Notes under the pieces: generated by a model | Told to the model about the DNA's origin: nothing | Database searches by the model: none | What the model saw: the letters and a program-made list of their open reading frames with translations, nothing else | Part shown: piece by piece, positions 8,869 through 18,298 of the stretch | Position numbering within the stretch: the stretch's first letter is position 1 | Layout: every line of letters starts with the position of its first letter | Assembly (NCBI GenBank): GCA_030066475.1 | Contig: JASJBO010000033.1 | Span: 1 to 22,057 of the forward strand | Direction: 5' to 3' | DNA length: 22,057 nt | From: Myxococcota bacterium | GTDB taxonomy: Bacteria; Myxococcota_A; UBA9160; PR03 | Program-made: the position numbers and the translations under genes

Positions 8869-9500
8869 GTCGTGACCCAGGTGAAGAAGGCATCGAGCAG
8901 CCTTCGACCCGCGTTCTGGCTCTTCTCGGGATGGAACTGCACGGCGAACACGTTGTCGCGCGCCACCGCAGCGGCGAAGTCGCCGCCGTAGTCGGCACGA
9001 CCCACCACGGTGTCGGCCTGCGAGGGCACGGGCCGGTACGAGTGGACGAAGTAGTACACGTCGGTCTCCGGCAGTGCGTCGAGCATCGGGTGCTCGCCCG
9101 CGAAGCGCACCGTGTTCCAGCCGATGTGCGGCACCAGGAGCCGCACGCCGTTCACCTGCTCGGGGAAGCGCTCGACGCGGCCGCTCAGCAGGCCCAGGCC
9201 CGGGGTGACCCCGTGCTCGTCCGCCTCCTCGTAGAGCAGCTGGAAGCCGAGGCAGATCCCCAGGTAGGGGCGCCCCGCGGCGATCGCGGCGCACACGGCG
9301 TCGTCGAGCCCCTTGGCGCGCAGGCTCTCGCGCGCGTCGCGGAAGGCGCCCACGCCCGGCAGCACCACGGCGTCGGCGCGGCGCACGGCGGCGGCGTCGC
9401 CGGTGACCGACACCGCGAAGCCCGAGCGCTCGAGCGCCTTGGCCACGCTGCGCAGGTTGCCGGCGCCGTGGTCGACCACGGAGGCGAGCGGCGTGCTCAC
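8865..9500 (-). CDS. hisH: Imidazole glycerol phosphate synthase glutaminase subunit HisH
   Basis: 211 aa class I glutamine amidotransferase. It hydrolyses glutamine and feeds ammonia to HisF. The N-terminus VVDHGAGNLRSVAKAL (8-22) is typical. The nucleophile is C83 in YLGICLGFQLL; the other triad members are H190 and E192 in VQFHPEKSQ. The HisH-specific PHIGWN lies at 124-129 and YYFVHSY at 149-155. Start is GTG at 9500, overlapping the hisB stop (GTGA). It ends in an ATGA overlap with the lipoprotein gene. HisH and its partner HisF are separated here by the lipoprotein gene and hisA. Confidence 0.96.
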   Translation of the reverse strand: MSTPLASVVDHGAGNLRSVAKALERSGFAVSVTGDAAAVRRADAVVLPGVGAFRDARESLRAKGLDDAVCAAIAAGRPYLGICLGFQLLYEEADEHGVTPGLGLLSGRVERFPEQVNGVRLLVPHIGWNTVRFAGEHPMLDALPETDVYYFVHSYRPVPSQADTVVGRADYGGDFAAAVARDNVFAVQFHPEKSQNAGRRLLDAFFTWVTT

Positions 9501-10102
9501 AGCGCGCCCTTCACCGAGGGCACGCCGCTGATGCGCGGGTCGAGCTCGACGGCGACGCGCAGCGCGCGCGCCAGGCCCTTGAAGATCGCCTCGACCGCGT
9601 GGTGCGGGCTCTTGCCGTAGCGGAGCTCGACGTGCAGGTCGATGCCGGCATTCTGCGAGAAGGCGTACAGGAAGTCCTCGACCAGCGAGACGTCGAAGCT
9701 CCCGACCCGGTCGTTGGCGAGATCCACCCGGTACACGAGGTAGGCCCGGTTCGACACGTCGAGCGCCACGTCGACGCGCGACTCCGCCATCGGCAGCACG
9801 AAGAAGCCGTAGCGGCGGATCCCGGAGGCGTCGCCGAGCGCCTGGCGCACGGCGCTGCCGAGCGTGATGCCGACGTCCTCCACCGTGTGGTGCAGGTCGA
9901 CCTCGAGGTCGCCGCGCGCGCGCAGGTGCAGGTCGAACGCGCCGTGGCGGGCGAACGACTCGAGCATGTGGTCGAAGAAGGCGATGCCGGTGGCGATGTC
10001 GTACTCGCCGCTGCCGTCGAGGTCGAGCGCCAGCTCGATCTCGGTCTCCTTGGTCTTGCGCCGGTTCCCGGCGCGCCGGGGCTCGCGGGGGGTCTCGCTC
10101 AT
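9497..10102 (-). CDS. hisB: Imidazoleglycerol-phosphate dehydratase HisB (monofunctional)
   Basis: 201 aa, dehydratase only, without the N-terminal histidinol phosphatase domain of the enterobacterial fusion. It dehydrates imidazole glycerol phosphate to imidazole acetol phosphate. The two manganese-binding motifs are HHTVED (71-76) and KSPHHAVEA (164-172). Other family sequence: TGIAFFDHMLESFARHG (38-54) and PRISGVPSVKG (189-199). A short Arg/Lys-rich extension of about 15 residues precedes the conserved start at KTKETEIEL. ATG at 10102 follows the hisD stop by 3 nt; the stop overlaps hisH by 4 nt. Confidence 0.97.
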   Translation of the reverse strand: MSETPREPRRAGNRRKTKETEIELALDLDGSGEYDIATGIAFFDHMLESFARHGAFDLHLRARGDLEVDLHHTVEDVGITLGSAVRQALGDASGIRRYGFFVLPMAESRVDVALDVSNRAYLVYRVDLANDRVGSFDVSLVEDFLYAFSQNAGIDLHVELRYGKSPHHAVEAIFKGLARALRVAVELDPRISGVPSVKGAL

Positions 10103-10105
10103 CGC

Positions 10106-11485
10106 TCAGGCCTCCGCCTCGCGCGCGGCCTCGCGCTCGCGGCGCGCGCGCCGGATCTTCTGGAGCCGCAGGTCCACCGAGTGCCCGTGGCCGCTGAGCC
10201 CCTCCAGCTCGGCGAGCCGGATCACGTCGAGCCCCAGCTCGCGCAGCTTGGGCGGCTCGAAGCGCACGAAGCTCATGCGCTTCATGAAGTCCTCGACGCC
10301 GAGCGGCGAGAAGAAGCGCGCCGTGCCGCCGGTCGGCAGCACGTGGTTGGGTCCTGCCAGGTAGTCGCCCACCGCCACCGGCGTGTAGTGGCCCATGAAC
10401 ACGGCCCCGGCGTTGCGGATCCTCTTGAGCGCCGCCTCGGGCTGGTCGATCGCCAGCACGCAGTGCTCGGGCGCGTAGCGGTCGACCAGCGCGAGCGCCT
10501 CGTCGAGGTCGCGCGTCACGACGATGGCGCCGCGCTTCCCGAGCGACTGCTTCACGATCCTCGCGCGCGGCAGCGCCGCTGCCTGCTTGGCGAGCTGGTC
10601 CTGCACCTTCTTGACCAGCCCCTTCACCGGCGTGATCAGCACCGCCTGTGCCATCTCGTCGTGCTCGGCCTGGGAGATCAGGTCGGCCGCCACCCAGGCC
10701 GGCGTGGCGGAGCGGTCGGCCACGACCGCCACCTCGGTGGGACCCGCCTCCGCGTCGATGCCGACCTGGCCGAACACCAGGCGCTTGGCGGTCGCCACCC
10801 AGACGTTGCCGGGACCGACGATCTTGTCGACGCGCGGCACGCTCTCGGTGCCGTACGCCAGCGCGGCCACCGCGTGCGCCCCGCCCATCTTGAAGACGCG
10901 GTGCACGCCGGCCAGGCGCGCCGCCATCAGCACGTCGGGGCGCAGCTTGCCGTCGGGGCCGGGCGGCGAGGCCATCACGATCTCGGGCACCTCGACCACC
11001 GAGGCGGGCACCGCGTTCATGATCACGCTGGACGGGTAGGCCGCCTTGCCGCCGGGGACGTAGAGCCCGGCGCGCTGGATCGGGCGCACGCGCTGGCCCA
11101 TGAAGGCGCCACCCTCCTCCTTCATCTCCCAGCTCGAGGCCACGCGCTTGCGGTGGAACTCGCGCACGCGCATCGCCGCCTTGCCGAGCGCAGCGCGGTC
11201 GGCCGGGTCCAGCTCGGCCACCGAGGCATCCCACTCGTCGGGCGTCACCTCCAGCGCGGCGAGCTTCGCCCCGTCGTGCTTGTGCACGAGGCCGAGCAGC
11301 GCCGCGTCGCCCTCGTCGCGCACCTTCTCGACGATGCGCCGCGCCGCCCTCTCGACGTCCTCGGCCTCGGCGACCCGCCGCTGCTCGAGCGCGGCGAAGC
11401 TCTTCGCGAAGCCCGCGTCCGCCGTCGCGAACACGCGCATCAGGTCCTTCGAGGCCGAGCTCCTGCCCGAGCTGCGAGCGGCCAT
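10106..11485 (-). CDS. hisD: Histidinol dehydrogenase HisD
   Basis: 459 aa with the start chosen here. Catalyses the last two NAD-dependent oxidations from L-histidinol to histidine. Motifs: [18 protein letters not shown] (144-161), [19 protein letters not shown] (221-239), DAEAGPTEV (244-252). The zinc ligands are Q272 and H275 ([11 protein letters not shown]), D374 ([15 protein letters not shown]) and the C-terminal H433; catalytic E340-H341 are in APEHCVLAI. An upstream GTG (11512) would add nine residues inside the murA gene; ATG 11485 is preferred because GGGAGGGG precedes it. The N-terminal 15 residues and the Arg/Glu-rich C-terminus (443-459) are extra to the family core. It starts one base after the murA stop. 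hisG is not adjacent. Confidence 0.96.
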   Translation of the reverse strand: MAARSSGRSSASKDLMRVFATADAGFAKSFAALEQRRVAEAEDVERAARRIVEKVRDEGDAALLGLVHKHDGAKLAALEVTPDEWDASVAELDPADRAALGKAAMRVREFHRKRVASSWEMKEEGGAFMGQRVRPIQRAGLYVPGGKAAYPSSVIMNAVPASVVEVPEIVMASPPGPDGKLRPDVLMAARLAGVHRVFKMGGAHAVAALAYGTESVPRVDKIVGPGNVWVATAKRLVFGQVGIDAEAGPTEVAVVADRSATPAWVAADLISQAEHDEMAQAVLITPVKGLVKKVQDQLAKQAAALPRARIVKQSLGKRGAIVVTRDLDEALALVDRYAPEHCVLAIDQPEAALKRIRNAGAVFMGHYTPVAVGDYLAGPNHVLPTGGTARFFSPLGVEDFMKRMSFVRFEPPKLRELGLDVIRLAELEGLSGHGHSVDLRLQKIRRARREREAAREAEA

Positions 11486-11486
11486 G

Positions 11487-12746
11487 TCACCCCTCCCGTC
11501 GGATGTCCGCACCGAGGCGTCCGAGCTTCTCCTCGATGCGCTCGTAGCCGCGGTCGATGTGGTAGACCCGGTTCACCACCGTCTCCCCGCCGGCCGCGAG
11601 ACCCGCCACGATCAGTCCCGCCGACGCGCGCAGGTCGGTCGCCATCACCGGCGCGCCGGAGAGCCCGCGCACGCCGTGCACCAGCGCCGTGCGGCCCGAG
11701 AGCCGGATCTCGGCGCCGAGCCGCTGCAGCTCCGGCACGTGCATGAAGCGGTTCTCGAACACGTTCTCGGTGACCGCGCTCTCGCCCGCGGCGACCGTGA
11801 GCACGGCCATGAGCTGCGCCTGCATGTCGGTGGCGAAGCCCGGGTACGGCGCGGTCTCGACCCGCAGCGCGCGCGGCGGACCCGACGCGACGAGCCGCAC
11901 CGAGTCGGCGTCCGAGTCGATTTCGCCACCGGCCTCGGCCAGCGCGCGCAATGTGGCCTCCATCCAGCGGGGATCGGTGCCGCGCACGCGCACGTCGCCG
12001 CCGGTGATGAGACCCGCGGCCAGCAGGGTGCCGGCCTCGATGCGGTCGCCCCAGGCGGTGTGGTCGGCGCCGTCGAGCGAGTCGACGCCCTCGATCTCGA
12101 TGCGCGGCGTGCCGTCACCCTCGATGCGCGCACCCATCGCGCGCAGCACGTGGGCCAGCTCCACCACCTCGGGCTCGCAGGCCGCGTTCTCGATCACGGT
12201 GCGACCCTCGGCGAGGGTCGCGGCCATCATCACGTTCTGCGTGCCGTTGACGGTGACCAGGTCGAACTCGAGCGAGCTCCCCTGCAGGCGCGCGGCGGTG
12301 GCCTCGACGTAGCCGTGCTCGAGCCGGACCTTGGCGCCGAGCGCGGCGAGCCCCTTCAGGTGCTGGTCGACCGGGCGCACGCCGATCGCGCAGCCGCCCG
12401 GCTCCGACACCCGCCCGCTGCCGCAGCGCGCGACGAGCGGGCCGAGCACCAGGAACGAGGCCCGCATCTTGCGCACCAGCTCGTAGGGCGCCTCGGGCTG
12501 GGAGATCGGCCCGCCGAACAGGTGCAGGGCGTGCCGGTCCTCGGGGTCCCACACGGCCTGGGCGCCGAGCGCGCGCAGCAGCTCCACCATGAACTCGACG
12601 TCGCGCACGCGCGGCACGTTGCGCAGCACCAGCTCGGCGTCGGTGAGCAGCGACGCCGCCATCAGCGCCAGCGTGGCGTTCTTCGAGCCGGAGGCCGCGA
12701 CCTCCCCGGCGAGTCGGTTCCCGCCCCGTACGACGATGCGATCCAT
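11487..12746 (-). CDS. murA: UDP-N-acetylglucosamine 1-carboxyvinyltransferase MurA
   Basis: 419 aa, normal length. Transfers enolpyruvate from PEP to UDP-GlcNAc, the committed cytoplasmic step of peptidoglycan synthesis. The substrate-binding lysine is K22 in SGSKNATLAL. The active-site loop GGCAIGVRPVDQHL carries C119, the residue attacked by fosfomycin in sensitive enzymes. Later motifs include VTVNGTQNVMMAATLAEGRT, DRIEAGTLL, and PYPGFATDMQAQ, which holds the catalytic-region Asp. Start ATG 12746 is 3 nt from the prmC stop; the gene ends one base before hisD. murA beside prfA-prmC and his genes is familiar from deltaproteobacterial genomes. Confidence 0.97.
   Translation of the reverse strand: MDRIVVRGGNRLAGEVAASGSKNATLALMAASLLTDAELVLRNVPRVRDVEFMVELLRALGAQAVWDPEDRHALHLFGGPISQPEAPYELVRKMRASFLVLGPLVARCGSGRVSEPGGCAIGVRPVDQHLKGLAALGAKVRLEHGYVEATAARLQGSSLEFDLVTVNGTQNVMMAATLAEGRTVIENAACEPEVVELAHVLRAMGARIEGDGTPRIEIEGVDSLDGADHTAWGDRIEAGTLLAAGLITGGDVRVRGTDPRWMEATLRALAEAGGEIDSDADSVRLVASGPPRALRVETAPYPGFATDMQAQLMAVLTVAAGESAVTENVFENRFMHVPELQRLGAEIRLSGRTALVHGVRGLSGAPVMATDLRASAGLIVAGLAAGGETVVNRVYHIDRGYERIEEKLGRLGADIRREG
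11490..11497 (-). promoter_or_regulatory. Ribosome binding site that fixes the hisD start
   Basis: GGGAGGGG on the minus strand, lying at the 3' end of murA, 4 nt before ATG 11485 (6 nt from the GGAGG core). It makes ATG 11485 a much better start than the upstream GTG at 11512. Confidence 0.75.
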
Positions 12747-12749
12747 GCT

Positions 12750-13615
12750 TCAGTCCTCTCCCGGATTGCGGGCCGTGAGCACGCGGGGCGAACGCGCCAC
12801 GTCCCTGCGCGTGTCGAGGTCGACCAGTCCGGCCGCCTCGAGCCATGCCGCGACGATCGGGGTCTGTCGCGGGTCCATCTCCAGCGCCACCGCGCCGCCC
12901 GGGCGCAGCCGCGCGCCGACCTGCTGCACCAGCGGGCGCAGCACGTCGAGCCCGTCGGGCCCGGCGAACAGCGCGCTGCGCGGCTCGTGGGCCAGCTCGG
13001 GCGGAAGCGTGTCGGCGTCGCGCTCCGCCACGTAGGGCGGGTTCGACACGACCAGGTCGAAGTCCTCGCCGGCGACCGGCTCGAACAGCGGGCCGGCCGC
13101 GAAGTGGACGCGGTCGGCCAGGCCGAGCGCCGCGGCGTTCTCGCGCGCGACCGCCAGCGCCGCCTCGCTCACGTCACTGGCCACCACGTGCGCCTTGGGG
13201 CGCTCGCGCGCGATCGCGAGCGCCACCGCGCCCGAGCCGGTGCCCAGGTCGTGCACGCGCACCTCGCCCTCGGGGTCGGGCAGCAGGTCGAGCGCCGCCT
13301 CCACCAGCGTCTCGGTCTCGGGACGCGGCACCAGCACGTCCGACGTCACGCGCAGCGGCTGCGACCAGAACTCGCGCGTGCCGAGCAGCAGCGCCACGGG
13401 CACGCGCTCGCCGGCTCGACGCCGCACCAGCTCGCGAAAGCGCGCGCGCTCGGCCTCCTCCACCGGCTTCTCGAAGTCGACGTAGAGCTTGAGCCGCTCG
13501 CAGCCGAGGGCGTGGGCAAGGAGGCATTCCGCATCCAGGCGCGCCGTCTCGATCCCGCGCTCCTGGAAGTGCTGCGTGGTCCAACGCAAGAGCCGGAGCA
13601 CCGTCCAGGTCTCCG

Positions 13616-13619
<4 letters not shown>
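12750..13619 (-). CDS. prmC: Peptide chain release factor N5-glutamine methyltransferase PrmC
   Basis: 289 aa. SAM-dependent methylation of the GGQ glutamine in release factors. The N-terminal helical substrate-binding domain includes [17 protein letters not shown] (27-43). The catalytic domain has [12 protein letters not shown] (96-107), SAM-binding motif [16 protein letters not shown] (123-137), [15 protein letters not shown] (148-162) and the glutamine-recognition motif VSNPPY (191-196). Start ATG 13619 overlaps the prfA stop (ATGA), so enzyme and substrate are translated in tandem. Confidence 0.97.
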
Positions 13620-14686
<1,067 letters not shown>

Positions 14687-14915
14687 GGCGAAAGTTCGTT
14701 GGGCCCCACGATCTCGGCGGGGGTGAAGAGTTCCAGACTTTGCGGGGGGTTGGGATGAAGCGAGCGGGGGCTGGCCCCGCGGGGACCGTGCGCGCAGCTA
14801 ATGCTCGGCGTGACGCCGCTGGGGCACGCCGCGGAACAGCAGGCCGTCGATGGAGCGAGCGATCGTCACGCCCCCGTGGGTAGCGCAAAGCGTCTTCCCG
14901 CGCAGCAACGCCAAC
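14687..14915 (-). other. rho-prfA intergenic region
   Basis: 229 nt without a recognisable gene. It contains two mutually exclusive short GC hairpins (GGGG 14767-14770 or GGGG 14781-14784 pairing with CCCC 14775-14778) and an inverted repeat CGGCGT-G-ACGCCG at 14806-14818. None has a T tail, so a rho 3' terminator is not clear. A 23-codon frame (14869-14798, GTG to TAG) lacks a good ribosome site. rpmE (protein L31), often found here in related synteny, is absent in all minus-strand frames I read. No confident prfA promoter. Confidence 0.5.
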
Positions 14916-16334
14916 TTACGAGTTCATCGAGTCCAAGAACTCGTCGTTCGAGTCGGTCGCCTTGATCTTCTCGAGCAGGAACTCCATCGAGTCGACCGGG
15001 TTGAGCGGCGCCAGCACCTTGCGCAACACGTACATGCGGTTGAGCGTGGTGTCGCTGAGCAGCAGCTCCTCGCGGCGCGTCGCGGAGCGGTTGATGTCGA
15101 TCGCCGGGTAGGTGCGGCGGTCGGCGAGCTTGCGGTCGAGCACCAGCTCGCTGTTGCCGGTGCCCTTGAACTCCTCGAAGATCACCTCGTCCATGCGCGA
15201 GCCGGTCTCGATCAGGGCCGTGCCGATGATCGTCAGGCTCCCGCCCTCCTCGACGTTGCGCGCCGCGCCGAAGAAGCGCTTCGGCTTGTGCAGCGCGTTC
15301 GAGTCGACGCCGCCCGACAGGATCTTGCCCGAGTGCGGCACCACCGTGTTGTGGGCGCGCGCCAGCCGCGTGATCGAGTCGAGCAGGATCACCACGTCTC
15401 GTTTGTGCTCGGTCAGGCGCTTCGCCTTCTCGATCACCATGTCGGCGACCTGCACGTGACGCGTGGCCGGCTCGTCGAAGGTCGAGGAGATCACCTCGGC
15501 CTTCACGTTGCGCTGCATGTCGGTGACCTCTTCGGGCCGCTCGTCGATCAGCAGCACGATGAGGTACGCCTCGGGGTGGTTCTCGGCGATGGCGTTGGCG
15601 ATGTCCTTCAGGATCATCGTCTTGCCCGCCTTGGGCGGCGACGTGATCAGCGCGCGCTGGCCCTTCCCGATCGGCGCGATCAGGTCGATGATGCGGGTGG
15701 TGCAGCCGCCCGACGGCGCCTCGAGGTTGAACTTCTCCTCGGGGTAGAGCGGCGTCAGGTTGTCGAAGTTGATCTTGTGGCGCGCCTGCTCGGGCGTCTC
15801 GAAGTTGATGCTCTCGACCTTGAGCAGCGCGAAGTAGCGCTCGCCCTCCTTGGGCGGGCGGATCTGGCCCGAGATCGAGTCGCCGGTGCGCAGCCCGAAG
15901 CGCCGGATCTGCGAGGGCGAGACGTAGATGTCGTCGGGGCCGGCCAGATAGCTCTGGTCGGGCGAGCGCAGGAAGCCGAAGCCGTCGGGCAGCGTCTCGA
16001 GCACGCCCTCGGCGTAGATGCGGCCCTTGTTCTCGGTATTGGCCTCCAGGATCGCGAACAGGAGGTCCTGCTTGCGCATCCCGGAGGCGTTCTCGACCTC
16101 GAGGGACTCGCCCAGCTCGACCAGGGCCTCCATCGAGCGGCGCTTCAGCTCGGCGACGTTGAGGCGCTCGCCGGTCTCCTCGCTGTCGTCGAGCAGCTCC
16201 TCTTCGGTCAGCTCGTCGGCGACGTCCAGGATGTCCTGGGGCGGCCGCCGCGACGCGCCGTTGCCTCCGCGCGAGCGGCGCCGGCCGCGCCGCCGGTTCT
16301 GGGAGTGGGACTCGCTCGATCGGTCGATGCTCAC
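14916..16334 (-). CDS. rho: Transcription termination factor Rho
   Basis: 472 aa from the GTG start. Hexameric RNA-dependent ATPase that terminates transcription. An Arg-rich tail ([11 protein letters not shown], about 14-24) and an acidic linker (about 34-56) precede the N-terminal helix bundle (59-100, [19 protein letters not shown]) and the cold-shock-like RNA-binding fold ([16 protein letters not shown] at 115-130, [14 protein letters not shown]). The motor domain has Walker A SPPKAGKT (232-239), Walker [12 protein letters not shown], and secondary RNA-site segments such as SGGVDSNAL. The frame stays open upstream to 16538, but that part is low-complexity with poor codon usage; GAGG at 16340-16343 supports GTG 16334. 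A 334-nt leader precedes it. Confidence 0.97.
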   Translation of the reverse strand: MSIDRSSESHSQNRRRGRRRSRGGNGASRRPPQDILDVADELTEEELLDDSEETGERLNVAELKRRSMEALVELGESLEVENASGMRKQDLLFAILEANTENKGRIYAEGVLETLPDGFGFLRSPDQSYLAGPDDIYVSPSQIRRFGLRTGDSISGQIRPPKEGERYFALLKVESINFETPEQARHKINFDNLTPLYPEEKFNLEAPSGGCTTRIIDLIAPIGKGQRALITSPPKAGKTMILKDIANAIAENHPEAYLIVLLIDERPEEVTDMQRNVKAEVISSTFDEPATRHVQVADMVIEKAKRLTEHKRDVVILLDSITRLARAHNTVVPHSGKILSGGVDSNALHKPKRFFGAARNVEEGGSLTIIGTALIETGSRMDEVIFEEFKGTGNSELVLDRKLADRRTYPAIDINRSATRREELLLSDTTLNRMYVLRKVLAPLNPVDSMEFLLEKIKATDSNDEFLDSMNS

Positions 16335-16360
16335 GGTCGCCTCGTAGCTTCTTGGTGTCG

Positions 16361-16378
16361 GTGTTTGTGTTTGTGTTT
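16361..16378 (-). repeat. Three tandem AAACAC hexamers in the rho leader
   Basis: On the minus strand AAACAC is repeated three times perfectly, inside a 26-nt run of only A and C (16385-16360). In the 40 nt 16390-16351 there are three G and no T. It lies 17 nt before the rho ribosome site. Unstructured, C-containing, G-poor RNA is what Rho primary sites bind, though the C residues here mostly follow A rather than a pyrimidine. Confidence 0.7.
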
Positions 16379-16563
16379 GGTGTGTCGGGTTCGACGGGAT
16401 CGGGAGGAGTCGGCCGGGTGGCTGGTGCGGCTGCGTCGCGCGGGCAGGGCGCGCGGCGTGGCGCCGGGCGCGCGGCGCGGTCTCCGGCTGGCGGCTGGAA
16501 TGCGATGGGGCTTCTGAGTCTCGCTTTCGGAATGTCACCCGAAAAGGTTGACTGAAATTTGCG

Positions 16564-16601
16564 GATCTTCGGGACTTCGCTGCGCGGTCTCGCTGAAGAT
16601 C
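16564..16601 (-). repeat. Inverted repeat in the rho leader
   Basis: Perfect 7-bp arms GATCTTC and GAAGATC enclose 24 nt; an inner GAC/GTC pairing can extend the structure. No T-run follows on either strand, so it is not a standard intrinsic terminator. Could be a leader hairpin or operator; function unknown. Confidence 0.55.
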
Positions 16602-16668
16602 GCTGGGCCCGTCACGGTGCTCAGGTGCTCACGTCACGGGACTCATAGAGGGAGGTTCGAGGCGGAGC

Positions 16669-17373
16669 CTATGCCGGCGCTCCAGCGGTGTCAAGCCTTT
16701 GCAGCGGAGCCCTCACGTAGTGCACGAGGCGACCGGCGCCCGCGCCGTCGCGCCGGAAGGAGTGGAACCGGGCGGCATCGCAGCGCGTGCAGGCGTTCGG
16801 CAGCGCTCCCATACTGCTTGCAGCCAGCCCTGCGCGCTCGAGATCGACGCGCGCCAGCGGCGCGAGCGCCAGCCGCCAGTGCCCGCTGCCTGCGGGGCGC
16901 AATGCCCCATCGAGACGTGCGCCGAAGCGCTGCGCCAGCGCGTCCACCACGGGTGCGTCCACCTCGTAGCAGCACGCGCCCACGTGCGGACCGATCACCG
17001 CGACTGCGTCGGAGAGGTCGGACGCCAGCGGGCGCAGCGCCTCGCAGGCCGCGGCGATCACACCGGCCGCCAGGCCGCGCCAGCCCGCGTGGATCGCGGC
17101 CACCCAACCGCTCGGCGTCGCGAGCAGCACCGGCAGGCAGTCGGCGGTGACGACGCCGACCGGCACGCCGGGAGCGTCGGACACGACCGCGTCGGCGTCG
17201 CCGAGCGCGCTGCCCGGCGCGCGCGGCGCGGTGACGCGGACCACCGCGATGCCGTGCACCTGGTGCGGCCGGCGCAGGTCGTCCGGCGCGCGCGCAGCGC
17301 GCGTGCCGAAGCCGTGCTCGACGCCGCGCTCGGCCAGCAGCGGATGCTGCACGAAGCCGTCGCGCCGGCTCAC
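16669..17373 (-). CDS. pgeF: PgeF (YfiH/YlmD, laccase-domain) peptidoglycan editing factor
   Basis: 234 aa from GTG. The family is a polyphenol-oxidoreductase fold, now known in some bacteria to remove misincorporated amino acids from peptidoglycan precursors; purine nucleosidase activity has also been reported for relatives. The three metal ligands are visible: H40 in HQVHG, C79 in VVTADCLPVLL and H95 in AIHAGWRGLAAGV. IGPHVGACCYEV (127-138) and the C-terminal CTRCD..RFHSFRRDG are typical. The GTG overlaps the rluD stop (GTGA), a known neighbourhood for this family. The stop precedes the long rho leader. Confidence 0.94.
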   Translation of the reverse strand: MSRRDGFVQHPLLAERGVEHGFGTRAARAPDDLRRPHQVHGIAVVRVTAPRAPGSALGDADAVVSDAPGVPVGVVTADCLPVLLATPSGWVAAIHAGWRGLAAGVIAAACEALRPLASDLSDAVAVIGPHVGACCYEVDAPVVDALAQRFGARLDGALRPAGSGHWRLALAPLARVDLERAGLAASSMGALPNACTRCDAARFHSFRRDGAGAGRLVHYVRAPLQRLDTAGAPA

Positions 17374-18281
17374 GGGCCGCCCTCGCGCCGGCGCAGCAAC
17401 GCCAGCGCGGCGGCGAAGTCGCGCGGCGGCGGAGCCTCGAACGCGAGGCGCTCCCCACTGCGCGGGTGCGCGAAGCCGAGGCGCGCGGCGTGCAGCGCGG
17501 GGCGCGCGAGCCCGAAGCGCTCGCGACCGCGGCCGTAGACCGGGTCGGCGACGATCGGCAGCCCCGCCGACGCCAGGTGTACGCGAATCTGGTGGGTGCG
17601 TCCGGTCTCGGGACGCACCTCGAGCAGCGCCACGCCGCTGCGCGCGAAGCGCTCGCGCACGCGCCACGCGGTGTGCGCCTCGCGCGCCACGCGCGCGGCC
17701 ACGCTCATGCGCTTGCGGTCGCGCGGATGGCGCCCCACCGGACGGTCCACCCGCCCGGCGTCGCCGCCCGGCGTGCCGCGCACCAGCGCCAGATAGACGC
17801 GCTCGATGTCGTGCGCGCGGAACTGCGCGGCGAGCCCCGCATGGGCGGCGTCGTTCTTCGCCGCGACCAGCACACCGGAGGTGCCGCGGTCGAGCCGGTG
17901 CACGATGCCGGGCCGCAGCACGCCCCCCACGCCCGAGAGGTCGCGGCAGTGGTGCAGCAGCGCGTTCACCAGGGTGCCGCGGTCGTGACCGGGCGCGGGG
18001 TGCACGACCAGACCGGCGGGCTTGTCGATCACGATCAGGTCGGCGTCCTCGAACAGCACCGCGAGCGGGATCGCCTCGGGCTCGACTGGCGAAGGGCGCG
18101 GCTCGGGGGGATCGGCCTCGAGCGACTCGCCGCCGCGCAGCCGGTGCGACGCGCGCAGCCGCGCGCCGTCCACTCGGACACAGCCGGTGTCGATCCAGCG
18201 GCGCGCCTGCGCGCGCGGGACGTCGGCCAGCGCGGCGAGGGCGAGGTCGAGTCGGCTGCCGGCCTCGCTCTCGCCCACCAC
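17370..18281 (-). CDS. rluD: RluD-type large-subunit pseudouridine synthase
   Basis: 303 aa. An N-terminal S4 RNA-binding domain (about 8-55, SRLDLALAALADVPRAQARRWIDTGCVRVDG) is followed by the RluA-family catalytic domain. The catalytic aspartate is D131 in GIVHRLDRGTSGVLVAAK; other motifs are LIVIDKPAGLVVHPAPGH (82-99), RPETGRTHQIRVHLA and GLPIVADPVYG. RluD acts on helix 69 of 23S rRNA; the S4 plus catalytic layout and pgeF as next gene favour RluD over RluA/RluC, but exact target sites are inferred. GTG 18281 is used; a second GTG follows directly. It starts 17 nt after the previous gene and overlaps pgeF by 4 nt. Confidence 0.92.
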   Translation of the reverse strand: MVGESEAGSRLDLALAALADVPRAQARRWIDTGCVRVDGARLRASHRLRGGESLEADPPEPRPSPVEPEAIPLAVLFEDADLIVIDKPAGLVVHPAPGHDRGTLVNALLHHCRDLSGVGGVLRPGIVHRLDRGTSGVLVAAKNDAAHAGLAAQFRAHDIERVYLALVRGTPGGDAGRVDRPVGRHPRDRKRMSVAARVAREAHTAWRVRERFARSGVALLEVRPETGRTHQIRVHLASAGLPIVADPVYGRGRERFGLARPALHAARLGFAHPRSGERLAFEAPPPRDFAAALALLRRREGGP

Positions 18282-18298
18282 GAAGCGCAGCGACAGCG

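Larger units (their letters stand above)
16335..16668 (-). promoter_or_regulatory. rho leader / pgeF-rho intergenic region
   Basis: 334 nt between pgeF and rho. In transcription order it holds a pair of direct repeats (GTCACGG at 16633-16639 and 16611-16617, 22 bp apart, enclosing GGTGCTC twice), an inverted repeat with 7-bp arms GATCTTC/GAAGATC (16564-16601), an AT-richer patch (about 16540-16560) where a promoter could lie although no clear -35/-10 pair is visible, a very GC-rich stretch (about 16405-16500), an A/C-only tract (16360-16385) and the GAGG ribosome site (16340-16343). Long leaders with Rho-dependent attenuation are known for rho genes in other bacteria; here regulation is inferred. 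Confidence 0.5.

Noticed and set aside
9599..11746. Long plus-strand open frame opposite hisB and hisD (and others at 11100-13760, 14850-16517, 17147-19141)
   Set aside because: All are complements of well-supported minus-strand genes and have composition-driven, low-complexity translations.
14798..14869. 23-codon minus-strand frame (GTG to TAG) between rho and prfA
   Set aside because: It has no convincing ribosome site or similarity; it is not L31 and its length is within chance.
16335..16538. Extension of the rho reading frame 68 codons upstream to a GTG at 16538
   Set aside because: The added sequence is low-complexity (Gln-Thr-Pro runs from the A/C tract), has poor codon usage, and a GAGG site directly precedes the GTG at 16334.
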